64,000 nucleotides of DNA. Source: Humulus lupulus (lineage: Eukaryota > Streptophyta > Magnoliopsida > Rosales > Cannabaceae). The stretch lies in contig NC_084794.1 in NCBI RefSeq assembly GCF_963169125.1, positions 113,374,358 through 113,438,357 of the forward strand, written 5' to 3'. The notes under the pieces were generated by a model. It saw only the letters and a program-made list of their open reading frames with translations, did not search any database and was not told where the DNA came from. Of the stretch, positions 33,892 to 45,060 are shown piece by piece (the stretch's first letter is position 1; every line of letters begins with the position of its first letter). Made by a program: the position numbers and the translations under genes.

Positions 33892-35246
33892 TGTAGACGC
33901 TCAAATTCCACCAAGGGTCTGGCCTGGCCTTGCTTAGGTACCCGCCTAAGCCTCAAGGGTCTCATAACGCGTAGCCATCCGTGACCCGCATCCGAGTGCC
34001 CACGCGAGCCCCCACCTCGCGTCACGCTGTGCGCCCCCGTCTGCCCACGCGAGGCTCCACCTCGCGTCATGATGCGCGCACCCGAGGGCCCATGCGAGCC
34101 CCCGCCTCGCGTCGTGTCGTGCTCCCCCATCTGCCCACGCGAGGCTCCGCCTCGCGTCATGATGCGCGCACCCGAGTGCCTACGCGAGCCCCCACCTTGC
34201 GTCGCGCCGTGCGACCACGTCTGCCCACGCGAGGCCCCGCCTCGCGTCATGATGCGCGCACCCGAGTGCCCACGCGAGGCCCTCGGGCCTTCTACTTCTC
34301 GCGAGGCCGTCAGCGGCGCCCATGCGCGAGGTCCTTGCGTGCACGCCCCCGTGAGGCCCTTCGGGCCTTCACCTTCTCAGGAGGCCGTAGCCCCATCGCT
34401 CCACACATCTGGTTCCAAACCACACCATCAGGGGGCCACACAAGGGAGGCCATGCAAGGGAGGCTACGTGAAGGAGGCTTGCGAAGGAGGCTTGCGAGGG
34501 AGGCATCTCGCCTCGCACACTTAGACGTCCGGCGAGGCCACATGCTTATCACCTACGCCCGTGGGTGGCCTCGGGGTGCTTCAGGCATCTCATGCCAAGG
34601 ACCCGAGACCCCCACCTTACGCCACGACCATCACACGCACCAAGGGTCCCATTCCTTACACCTTGAGACCCCAATGCTTAGAGGCTCCAGTATGAGTCGA
34701 ATGGAACATACTTGTACGATATAGTACTGGGTACGGCCGTTAAGACATTGTATGTCGGGTACGGACACCCGTACCAGCAGGGTAGTGGGAGTGCTGGGAT
34801 AAGAGTTATGGCCCGTACGTCTACGGCCAGGTGTCAGAGTCGACACCACTACCACTTGCGCCACTGTTCCTGTCACCACTCCTCAGACATGGGTACAGAC
34901 AAGTAGTGGAGGCATCCTCCTGACGCCTGCCCCTGTACTGGATGTACGACCACAACCTCTGAAGCCACTCTCCTGACAGAGTACTTATGTGCCACTTGGA
35001 CTCCTGGACCACCATGTACCCAGGGCCATTAGAGCCTACTATAAAATCAACTTTAACCCCACCTGAAGGGGGGTTGGAAAATTTACTGTAGCAAGTGCTT
35101 GAGAGTGAATGAAAGATTGATTTCTCCATTGTTGTTCTGTCATTGATCTTGAGTTATTACTAAAATTTCTACAGCTTTTTCATTGACTATCTTTACTTGA
35201 TAGTTTTTTCCAACTCAACTTAGTTGACGAGTTCTCACCGTCAACA
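33892..35246 (+). repeat. 5' LTR of the Tat-like element
   Basis: 1355 bp. Its GC-rich part holds 90-bp tandem units beginning near 33991, 34081, 34171 and 34261, each with 'cgcgag' and 'ctcgcgtcatgatgcgcgc' motifs. Long open frames here are by-products of this GC-rich repeat. Confidence 0.92.
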
Positions 35247-35253
35247 GTTTGGC

Positions 35254-36282
35254 AACCATGAGAGCGGACCCTCCACCGCTAGGAAGGCCATAAGACAAGG
35301 ATACTACTGGCCCTCCATGGAGAGAGACACGCATGACTTTGCCAAGAAATGCGACAAATGCCAGAGGCATGCCAACTACCCTCGGAAACCCCCAAGTGAG
35401 ATAACTAGCATGACCAGTCCCTGGCCCTTCGCTATCTGGGGAATAGACTTGATCGACGCTCTTCCCGCAGGCAGGGGTGGAGCGAAATACGCGATGGTAA
35501 CAATGGACTACTTCACTAAGTGGGTTGTAGCAGAATCCCTCGTGAAGATAACGGCCAAGCACATCACCACTTTCGTCAACAAATTCATTGTCTGTAGATA
35601 TGGAGTACCCTACAAAATCGTTTCTGACAATGGTACCCAATTCGAAGGGGGAGCTTTTGAGGAGTATTGTAGGGGAAGGGGGATAAGGAGAAGTTTCTTC
35701 GCGGTTGTGCACCCACAGGCCAATGGACAGATGGAGGCCATAAACAGGGTCCTTAAGAAGAACTTGAAGGCAAAGCTAGAAAAGATGAAGGGAGCCTGGG
35801 TAGAGGAGCTACCAAATGTGCTGTGGGCTTACAGAACCACCCCACGCACGACTACTGGGGAGTCCCCATTCTCCTTGGCCTACGGATGCGAGGCAGTGCT
35901 CCCGGTTGAGATCCAGGTTGAGTCCCTCAGGGTACAGGCGTATGGAGATGAGGCCAACTGCGTAGCTCTGGCTGAGAGCTTGGACATGCTTGAAGAAAAG
36001 AGAGAAAAAGAACAAATGAGGGTGGCAGTATACCAACAGTGTGCCACAAGGAACTACAATTCGAGGGTGTGAGAGAGGACTTTCAGAGTTGGCGACCTGG
36101 TGATGAGGAAGGTACTCCCTAACATGCGAGACCCAGGAGCAGGGGTGCTTGGGGTGAACTGGGAGGGGCCCTACCAGGTTGCTCAGTGCATACCCCCGAA
36201 CACTTATAAGCTAGCGCGCATGGACGACACCATCGTACCCCGAGCATGGAACGCGGAGCACCTTAGGAAGTACTACCAGTAA
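35254..36282 (+). pseudogene. int: Tat-lineage integrase, one in-frame stop
   Basis: The plus-strand frame starts inside the integrase zinc-binding region ('GNHESGPSTARKAIRQGYYW', 'CDKCQRHANYP'). The catalytic core has D at 35446 (WGID), D at 35626 (SDNGTQF) and E at 35734 (GQMEAI). The D-D spacing is 60 residues and the D-E spacing 36, i.e. D,D(35)E. A single TGA at 36070-36072 separates it from the C-terminal GPY/F part in the same frame ('FRVGDLVMRK', 'NWEGPYQV', 'AWNAEHLRKYYQ'), ending at 36282. TGA probably came from CGA. The first His residues of the HHCC finger are lost in the deletion. Integrase joins element cDNA to host DNA in the nucleus; this copy is unlikely to act. Confidence 0.9.
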
Positions 36283-37356
36283 GGCGCCCACGCCCGGTGC
36301 TAAAAGGGCAAGTGTTGCGCGTTATTTTAGTATGGTAGAGAAGAATCAAAGAGGTTACTTGGATAACCTCCTGAGTAGGTGCGAGTCTTTTTTATTTTAT
36401 TTTCTATGAAAATCTCGTATGTATCGCTGTAGCCAGAATTTTATGAATGAAACTGTTTGCATTTTCGTATGTACTTTTCTTCGCTACGCGGGCATCAGCC
36501 AAAGTGCCTGCCGAAATAAATTTCACCAAGCACTTGGGGGGCAGGACATGAGGCGAAAACATGCAACTAACAGGGGGAACCTAAAAAGGACCCTCTAACG
36601 GAGGATCCTAAAAAGGACCCCTTTCCCTCCTAAAAAAGAGACCACGACCCTAAAGAGGACTCCTTATATCAGGGCCCTAAGTGAAGTCCTGACGGGGCAT
36701 CTCCTGGGATCACAAGGATTAGCTACCCTTGTGAACATCAAGGAGGCCATAGGGACTTACAAAACAAAATGCATGGTAACGACAATAATAAGTCTAGAGC
36801 GGCCACCAAGCCGTCTAGCCAATAATTAGTTTAGCCAATATATGGTAACGACAATAATAAGTCTAGAGCGGCCACCAAGCCGCCTAGCCAAAAAGGGTCC
36901 CAAAAGAGACCCTTGCAAAAATAGTACTATGAATAACGACGAGAAGGACACTTCTCGCAACAAATAATAAGCGCGCGCAAGAATATATAAAAGGATAGTT
37001 AAGACCCAAGGGGTCAAAATATCCTTATAAAAGTAATCAAGAGGCACCAAAAGGGGTCCCAGTGAATCCTTTCACATGGGTTCCAAAGGACCTCCAGCCT
37101 GGTAAATAAAAGAGGGGAACCAACCACACCCCATCATACAGGCTCAAAAGGACCTCAAATGTAGTAGAATAAAAGATAAATAGCAACACATGTATATATA
37201 CATTGAAAAAGAAAGTTTTGGAGACAGTGCAAGAGTTACCAAAGAAAAATAGTAATGACAGTCATATTACAAAGGCCTAAAGTGCAAAAAAAAAAAAGAA
37301 GGAAGAGAGCGTATACCCATGGAGGGCTAGCTGGCAAATGTTATGAAATAACTACT
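36283..37356 (+). other. Non-coding region between integrase and antisense ORF
   Basis: About 1.07 kb with no protein-like frame. A short direct duplication, 'ggtaacgacaataataagtc' with 'gagcggccaccaagccg', occurs at about 36776-36828 and 36843-36890. Confidence 0.6.
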
Positions 37357-39808
37357 TTAGGGCATTCTACCGCGGACACTCCACATGGCCGCTCGAGCGA
37401 CGGCGTGCTCACCAAAAGAAGAGAAATCGAAATTAGGATCCTGCCTCCACACGTTGTAAAGGGCACGGTCTATGGACCTGTGCTCGGTGGTAGCCTTCTC
37501 CGCCTCCAAGGAAGCATTTCTCTCCTGCGACGACTGAAGTTCGGCCCTGAGGGCCTTGACTTCGGCCTCCAACTAGGTAACTCTCTGCTGCGACACGGCC
37601 ACGATGGCCTTGGCCTCCTGGAGTTCACGCTCCAAGCTGGTAACCTTGTCCTGTAGCCCCTTGGTCTTGGCCCTTACTTCCTTCCTCTTCAGTAGCAAGT
37701 TGGAAAATTTGGTCTGGACCCTTGACAACTTAGCCTTGGTTTCATTAAGCTCTTTCTCAAGCTCTTGAACCCGTGCTGCAAGACGGTCCCTCTCGGTGCA
37801 CGACACGGAGAGATGGCCAGCCGAGTCGGCATACCGCAAAGCCACAGTATAGGCCTGCACAAGAAAGTTAACAACAACAACAATAAGTGACAAATATATA
37901 TATATATGCATAAACACCTATACATAATAGGGCCGACGCGAGGTGCGGGGACTCACCCAAGTCATGGAGCGCCTTAGGTTCTCCCCAAGGTCCGACTGGG
38001 TCACGTTCCCAAGGCCATTCCAGTCGGATACAAGGAGGCTCGAGCCAAGTTGGATGTATTGCTCTCCGTAAGATGTTGCCATCCGAGTCACCCAGGGCTC
38101 CCCATCCGTACCAGGGGCACCTGGCTGGATGGGGACAGATGACCCGCTTGCTGAAGCGGGAGGGGGCGCGGTGAAAGTGAAAAATTGAGGCTCTGGTAGA
38201 TCAGAGGGAGGCTCCGCAAGGTCGGCGTAATAAGCCCCCGATGATCCAGGGTCGAGAGGAGCCTGAGGGAAGGCGTAGTAGTCCTCAGGGCCAGGGGAAA
38301 CATAACACCCCGGTGCGACATGCTGTTCTTGAGGTTGGAAGGCCATGTCCTGGTCATAGGAGTCATAAGGGGGGCATCCCCCGGGGGACAAGGATCGCTC
38401 ATAAGGTCCCCCGCGTTCAAGGGGGGCTTCCCCCGACACCTCCTCAGCCTCACCATCGTCTGGGAGAGGCTTAGCCGGCGCAGCCATTGTCTTCTTAGAC
38501 CCAGGGATCGACCACAGGAACTTGGGGTCTGAGACCAGGGAAAACTGGTGGCGGTTGAGATTTTCCATGGTGAATAAGAATGCCGCCTTCTTCATGGCGG
38601 AGTCGGCATTGATGAGGTCATTCACAGCATTCGCCTCCGACCCAACGACCGAAGGAACAACAAACTGCTCTGCATGATCCACGCCACTGTCAGTGCAAAC
38701 AGAAGTACAAAACAATAAGTTCTAACAAGAAGAAAAGGAGGACTAGGGTACTTACTGGGGGTGGTGCGGAAGTGTTCACGGATAGAGAGAGGGCCCTCTA
38801 CGAAGAAAAATTCTTGCTTCCAAGACCCCGTATTGGACACTGAGCCTTCTATCAAGGGGAGCTCTTTATTGGCCTTTTGCAGATAGTAGAAGCCCTTGGA
38901 CTTGGGGGATCCCATGAGGTTGTACAGGAAGTGCACCTCTTGCGCCGTAGGGGCGCGTTTAACCAGTTCCTTGAACGCCACAAAAAGGCAACTTAGGGTC
39001 AACCAACTGTTGGGTGACAGCTGAAGGGGGGCCAGGTCGAAATAGTTTAGGACCGCTACGAAAAACGGGTGCAGGGGAATGGTGCAACCTGCCTTCAAAA
39101 TGTGCTCGCTCAAGGCCACAAGGCTGGCCCTAGGGCGGTCGGCCCGACATGCCTCTTGGGGAGTGTACAAGGCGTATTCTGGGGGAACACGATAGTGCTT
39201 CACAATTTCTTTCAGTTTGTTCTCGGACACATGCGACACCAGCCCGGACGCCAGTAAAGGAGTGTCGTCCTGTTCCTGGATAGATACCTGTCGACGTGCC
39301 TTCGGCATATCTGCAAAATCAAAAGAAAAATGTGAGGAAGAGACAGAACACTTAACCCTCCATTTTTTCCTCCTAGCAAGAGTTTTCCATCGAGGGAGCG
39401 ACGACGAAAGCGCTGAGCTAGGAAAACCGAGACTAGGGGCTGAGGAGAAGCGGAGGCAGCCCCACGACCGTCATCAGGCGAGGATGGGTTGGGAGGTTCG
39501 GACGGAAGGTGTCCCTCCATAAACTCTAACTCCCACTGCAATTCATAAAGTGTCATCCTAAGGCTCGCTACATGGTCACTAAGGTTTGGGGGGGAAGGTG
39601 CTCCGTCTCCTCTCGACACCGAGTCAATTTCGCTCTCCACCACCCAAATTTTACGCTTAAGTTCAGCCATGTACTCAAGGTGGCGGATGCGGGCCTGCCT
39701 TAAAGAGTCATAGTCCTGGTAGGGGTTACCCTCAGGGGACTCTGAGTCTGAGGGCAGGTCAATAAACTCAGCCCCCGGAGGTATGTCGGACGGGCCGTCA
39801 CTGGCCAT
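37357..39808 (-). pseudogene. Antisense ORF, 'putative gypsy type transposon' family
   Basis: Runs opposite to integrase. Reading the minus strand: an N-terminal piece MASDGPSDIPPGAEF... (39808 to about 39358); a conserved domain (39308-38756) with 'NKLKEIVKHYRVPPEYALY', 'IPLHPFFVAVLNYFDLAP', 'QLSPNSWLTLSCLF' and 'GFYYLQ', the signature of plant Transposase_28 (PF04195-like) proteins; an acidic Pro-rich piece (about 38669-37957); and a Lys/Glu coiled-coil end (37854-37357). Introns are likely; the one at 37855-37956 has GT-AG ends and matching phase. A TAG at 37573-37575 interrupts the coiled coil in frame. The function of this family is unknown. A decayed relative lies at 1755-2857. The joints of the first two pieces are uncertain. 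Confidence 0.75.
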
Positions 39809-39841
39809 GAGACCTCGTCCCGAAAGCGAAAAGGGGTTCAC

Positions 39842-40440
39842 GTATAAATGAGGGGATGACTACAAAACACAAAGGAATAGGCTTAATATCTGTAGATGCA
39901 AACGTCCTAAATGGCCCACTACAAGGTATAAAAAAGAGGGGCATGCATATGGTCAAACTCACTACAAGCTCAGGCTAAGGTATCCCATCCCGAGTAATGC
40001 TAATTTGGACCCGATGAATGTAAAAAAAAAAAAAGAGAAAATATACCTCGAGTGGTCAAGATGGAGCATAGTTGGGGTCGAAAGGAGGTCGAGGGACGAA
40101 AAGCACCAAAGGATCGAAAATGCACGTCTGCAAGAATAGACCAAAAGGATGTGTTAGCCTCCAAATAGACATGCCAAAAATTAGCTTATGTAAAAAAAAA
40201 AAAAAAAAAAGAGGTGAATGATGGAAATGAAGTGAAAAAATGAAATAAAGGGAACTATGGCAAAAGTGGGTTTGTGGGGGATTGAACCCGTTACCTCTTG
40301 AAAGAGGAAGGATTCTCCAAACCACTAAGCCAAGGAAGTAAGGTGAAAATAATAGGCCTTGCATGAAGGCCTATTTATAAGAATTAAGGAGAATAGTCTA
40401 CAAGAGCACCTAAAGGTCCTCTCCTAGACTGGGGGGCAAG
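39842..40440 (+). other. Antisense-ORF 5' flank and polypurine tract
   Basis: About 600 bp before the 3' LTR, ending 'actggggggcaag', a polypurine tract. It contains A-rich runs at 40021-40034 and 40191-40210. It would hold the promoter of the antisense ORF; no other gene seen. Confidence 0.65.
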
Positions 40441-41885
40441 TGTAGACGCTCAAATTCCACCAAGGGTCTGACCTGGCCTTGCTTAGGTACCCGCCTAAGC
40501 CTCAAGGGTCTCATAACGCGCAGCCATCCGTGACCCGCATCCGAGTGCCCACGCGAGCCCCTGCCTCGTGTCGCGCCGTGCGCCCCCGTCTGCCCATGCG
40601 AGGCTTCGCCTCGCGTCATGATGCGCGCACCTGAGTGCCCACGCGAGCCCCTGCCTCGAGTCACGCTGTGCGCCCCCGTCTGCCCATGTGAGGCTCTGCC
40701 TCACGTCATGATGCGCGCACCCGAGTGCCCATGCGAGCCCCCGCCTCGCGTCGTGCCGTGCTCCCCCATCTGCCCACGCGAGGCTCCGCCTCGCGTCATG
40801 ATGCGCGCACCCGAGTGCCTACGCGAGCCCCCACCTCGCGTCTCACCGTGCGACCACGTCTGCCCACACGAGGCCCCGCCTCGTGTCATGATGCGCGCAC
40901 CCGAGTGCCCACGCGAGGCCCTCGGGCCTTCTACTTCTCGCGAGGCCGTCAGCGGCGCCCATGCGCGAGGTCCTTGCGTGCACGCCCCCGTGAGGCCCTT
41001 CGGGCCTTCACCTTCTCAGGAGGCCATAGCCCCATCGCTCCACACATCTGGTTCTAAGCCACACCATCAGGGGGCCATGCAAGGGAGGCCACGCAAGGGA
41101 GGCTACGTGAAGGAGGCTTGCGAAGGAGGCTTGCGAGGGAGGCATCTCGCCTCGCACACTTAGACGTCCGGCGAGACCACGTGCTTATCACCTACGCCCG
41201 TGGGTGGCCTCGGGGTGCTTCAGGCATCTCATGCCAAGGACCCGAGACCCCCACCTTACGCCACGACCATCACACACACCAAGGGTCCCATTCCTTACAC
41301 CTTGAGACCCCAATGCTTAGAGGCTCCAGTACGAGTCGAATGGAACATACTTGTACGATATAGTACTGGGTACGGCCGTTAAGACATTGTATGTCGGGTA
41401 CGGACACCCGTACCAGTGGGGTAATGAGTGTGCTGGGATAAGAGTTATGGCCCGTACGTCTACGGCCAGGTGTCAGAGTCAACACCACTACCACCTGCGC
41501 CACTGTGCCTGTCACCACTCCTCAGGCATGGGTACGGACAAGTAGTGGAGGCATCCTCCTGACGCCTGCCCCTGTACTGGATGTACGACCACAACCTCTG
41601 AAGCCACTCTCCTGACAGAGTACTTATGTGCCACTTGGACTCCTGGACCACCATGTACCCAGGGCCATTAGCGCCTACTATAAAATGAACTCTAACCCCA
41701 CCTGAAGGGGGGTTGGAAAATTTACTGTAGCAAGTGCTTGAGAGTGAATGAAAGATTGATTTCTCCATTGTTGTTCTGTCATTGTTCTTGAGTTATTACT
41801 AAAATTTCTACAGCTTTTTCATTGACTATCTTTACTTGATAGTTTTTTCCAACTCAACTTAGTTGACGAGTTCTCACCGTCAACA
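40441..41885 (+). repeat. 3' LTR of the Tat-like element
   Basis: 1445 bp. Same as the 5' LTR but with one more 90-bp tandem unit (units near 40540, 40630, 40720, 40810, 40900). Confidence 0.92.
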
Positions 41886-43405
41886 GATAAGATCAGATGT
41901 ATTTGTTACATCGGACTGGATCGATATTTACAGTAGATAAGATAAGTAAACATAGCGTTATTATCTACTCTAGTCATATCATATAGTTGACCATATGTCA
42001 ATTCAATCTCAATTCTGAGTGGTTAGTATTCTAACTGATTGTATTAATTGAGTTCTTTGACTTGTTTGTTACCAACTTACCCTACGGACTAGCCCATACT
42101 TACATCTTGGGAACTCGATAGTACAATTGAGTGGGAGTGTTAATCATAGATATGAACATCTATAGCTTCTGATAAAGAAGAAAAATGATGGTTTCCTTTT
42201 AGTTTGGTTCAAGGTGCTAAATGATAGAGATCTCATTTCAGTAATTAATATTAGTTTACTGAAATATCATTTACAAGGAACTAAGTGTTTTAAGGATAAA
42301 ATACAATGAGGGGTAAAACGATATTTTAGTCCCATCTCATTGTAGACCATCTATAGAGGATTGAGTGAAAATTGTGGTTGTAACAATGAATAATTAATAA
42401 TGTATCTATATTGGTTATAGAGTTTTCTATGAATTCAAGAGTGCAATTCTGAGTCTTTAGTGGAATCACGAGGAATTAATAAGTTAGTAAATTTATTTAC
42501 CAAATTTATGATAACTTATTGGAGTTTGATTTCATTGGCTCATGGTCCTCACTGTACTTTGGATAAAATCATCTAGATAGTCTCAATTAATTGATTTAAT
42601 TATCAATTAGAATTATCAAAGTTGACCAGGTCAATTTTGGATAGTTTCACAAAGTTATACAATTTAGAGAAGAAAAGAGATTTTAGGGCAGATTTATTAA
42701 TTATGATAAATTTGTGTCTAAATTAATAAATAAGTTTAAATTAAGGTTCAAATTATAAATAATTAATTTGATAAATAATTTAAATAATTATTTAATTAAT
42801 TAAATCAATAAAAAATAATGCAAACATTGATTTTAAGTCCAATGTGCTTATAATTAAATGAGAAATTTCACGTGCCTAAAGACCATGAGAATTTTGACAT
42901 AATGGTTGGTTGATATTATCTATTATTTTATTGATTTTTTCATTAAACTAATGACCTGATTGAGCCTATAAAAGGAATGCTAAGTGAAAGTTGAAAACAT
43001 ATTTTTGAAAGACTATCTGACAGATGATCAGTTAATATATTATTGACGCTTTAGGGTTTTAGACTCTCTTTATAGAAAAAGTTATTTTCTAAGCCTCAAT
43101 ATTCTTTTCTCTTCTTCTCTCTGTATGTATCTCATGTGTTGAGAATTTCCCACTCTAGTCTATGTGATTTTAAGGATACTTTGGAATGTTGTAAAGAAAA
43201 TTGAAGAACGGTTCAGTTTCTTGGTGATACCCTACGACAGAAAGGACAAAGGGTTAGAAAAACTGAAGGAAGGACTTAGACATTCTGTTGCGTATAATGT
43301 AAGTTTTCTTATCATTATCTCTGTTTAAATTCAATTATAGAAACATGTTCTAGATTTTCTTATATTAATTTGTTTAATATACTCAAAATCACTTTGAAAA
43401 ACAGG

Positions 43406-43740
43406 ATGATACTCTAAACTCTACACCTACCAATCATATGGCAAGTACTTGTTTTTATATGGTACCTAACTCTACATTTCAAGGCTCCACTATCATTACA
43501 TACAACGTTAATCATCTATTAATGGTTCATAATTAAAAGGGAATAAAATTACTGTTTTACCCTTTTAACTATATTTAGTTCCTAATGTACCATTGACTTT
43601 ACTAGTGAAGGATGTGTCACAATAAGTTTGCAACGTGAGCGCTCATAACATTTTCACTTCTAAAAGTCAACCCAATATGGAACCATTATTCAATCTATAA
43701 GAATGTATAGATTTCATATCTGTTAAACTATGTCCCCAGC
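43406..43740 (+). pseudogene. Ty1/copia protease-region remnant
   Basis: The plus strand reads 'STPTNHMASTCFYMVPNSTF', resembling the copia protease segment D-[ST]-G-A-T-N-H-M followed by the post-protease region. The catalytic Asp and Gly are lost. It continues the gag at 32961-33545 once the nested LTR is removed. Stops follow. Confidence 0.4.
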
Positions 43741-44265
43741 CATATATATCATTGAGTCCCCAAAACAATTGTTCTTAGCCTGATCATTTTGAAAAACCTT
43801 AACGCATGAATCAAAGGATCAGATGACATATATAGGAGTTCATAGTAACCTCAAGATTAAGATCATCATGTATATGATCATCGTTTGATGTGTTTGATTA
43901 ATACTACGAAACAATGTTTAAACAAGTATTAACAAATCACTTTTTGTCCAGTTCTATATATCACTATATATAAAGTACATTCACTAAAGTGTCCTACTAC
44001 AATAGTGACCCGGATCTAGGTCACTTGTATTCATAATACTAGTGAACCGTACTAGTAGTAATTAATCTAAAGATTTCATGACTTTATTTTACTGCAAACT
44101 ATTTTAAGTTCATTATCTTAACCTCGATCATCTTATACCAATATGGGATTAAGGCCACATAGATGAACTTTGGAATTTTCTGATATTTACTTAATATTAT
44201 TAACATAATATCGGACATAGTCTATATATATAATAATTCAATTCAATTATTTATTTTATTTAAAA
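43741..44265. other. AT-rich stretch, probable old copia LTR debris
   Basis: No coding frame. Phrases such as 'ttaagttcattatcttaacc' and 'accaatatgggattaaggcc' look like degenerate copia LTR sequence, but I could not set boundaries. Confidence 0.3.
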
Positions 44266-44268
44266 TAT

Positions 44269-44460
44269 TTGTCAACTACAATTGCTTTAAGAGCACTATT
44301 CCCAACCGATCGAGAGTTCGTTGCCAACTTGGATCGAAATTCATGCACTTGTGATGAATTTCAAGATGAAGAAATTCCATGTGCACATGCAGTTGCAACA
44401 ATCAATTATAAATATCTAGTTGTATACATTTACGCAAAATGGTGTAGTAATTATGTTTGA
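44269..44460 (+). pseudogene. Orphan SWIM zinc finger of a MULE transposase
   Basis: The 63-residue frame contains 'FVANLDRNSCTCDEFQDEE' and 'PCAHAVATI', the CXC...CXH pattern of the SWIM domain found near the C-terminus of MuDR/FAR1-type proteins. It is unlike the SWIM of the MULE at 23203, so it belongs to another family. The catalytic part is absent upstream and the frame ends shortly after. It is most simply a transposase remnant. Confidence 0.7.
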
Positions 44461-45060
44461 AAAAGAAAAATATAGGTTCAATTAGTCTTGTTGCATATAA
44501 AATTAATTGATGTGTACCAGATGAAGTTAAAGAAGTGAACATGAAGTCTCCAATATTTAAAGCTAAACAAGATAGGACATCGAAAGAAAATAGAATATCA
44601 TCTATTGGAGAATTTTCTAAGCATGTTGGAAATTGTGGAATATCGGACCACAAGAGTTGTAGCAACCCACCAATTATAAAGAAATCAACATCGATATGAA
44701 GAAGAAATCATAAAACTATCATAGAAAACATTAAAGATTGTTTTTGACTACATTATAACCGTAGAATAAGAACTTTGCTAATTATCATACAAGAAACCAT
44801 AAATAACAAATTGAATCCATAAGAACAAAGTAGAAGAAAGATAAAGATATGAAATAGGTTTTGATTTTCTTCTCCTACTCTCATTGGCCTTCAATAAGTT
44901 TTTAAGGCTTTAAAAAGTCTAGTAAAAAAAACTCATTTGAATCGTACTTATAATGTTCCCTATTATACCCCTACTCAAACTAGGTCAAAACTACGTTTAA
45001 AAATTCAAATTTAAATTAGAAAATGCTGCAACACTATTAAATAGCGCTGCCTGCCCAAAG
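44461..45060. other. No gene seen
   Basis: AT-rich, with only short incidental frames. The beginning may contain the decayed C-terminus of the SWIM-bearing transposase. Confidence 0.5.

Larger units (their letters stand above)
33892..41885 (+). mobile_element. Young, internally deleted Tat-like Ty3/gypsy element with antisense ORF
   Basis: LTRs at 33892-35246 and 40441-41885 start TGTAGACGCTC and end CCGTCAACA. The flanks gataa (33887-33891) and gataa (41886-41890) are a perfect target duplication. In the last ~347 bases the LTRs differ at only 4 positions by hand count, and their 90-bp length difference is one extra tandem unit. The internal region (35247-40440) keeps integrase on the plus strand and a long antisense ORF. 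Gag, protease, RT and RNase H are absent: the PBS-side 'gtttggc' runs straight into integrase. It must have been mobilised by proteins from another copy. Confidence 0.92.
33546..43405. mobile_element. Copia-type LTR, split by a Tat-like element
   Basis: The left arm, 33546-33891, begins TGTTGGGGTTTTATGCC, a common copia LTR start. The right arm, 41891 to about 43405, continues seamlessly after the target duplication of the nested element. With the insert removed the LTR is about 1.85 kb. It splits a copia coding region (gag left, protease right), so it looks like a solo LTR. The right boundary is uncertain and I could not find a clean target duplication. Confidence 0.5.

Noticed and set aside
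33981..34724. Long Arg/Pro-rich frames (also at 40618-41163) that could look like a protein gene
   Set aside because: They lie in the LTR's 90-bp GC-rich tandem units, are open in several frames on both strands, and appear in both LTRs. Base composition explains them.
35215..35712. 165-residue minus-strand frame over the integrase
   Set aside because: Antisense shadow of a codon-biased integrase; no family resemblance.
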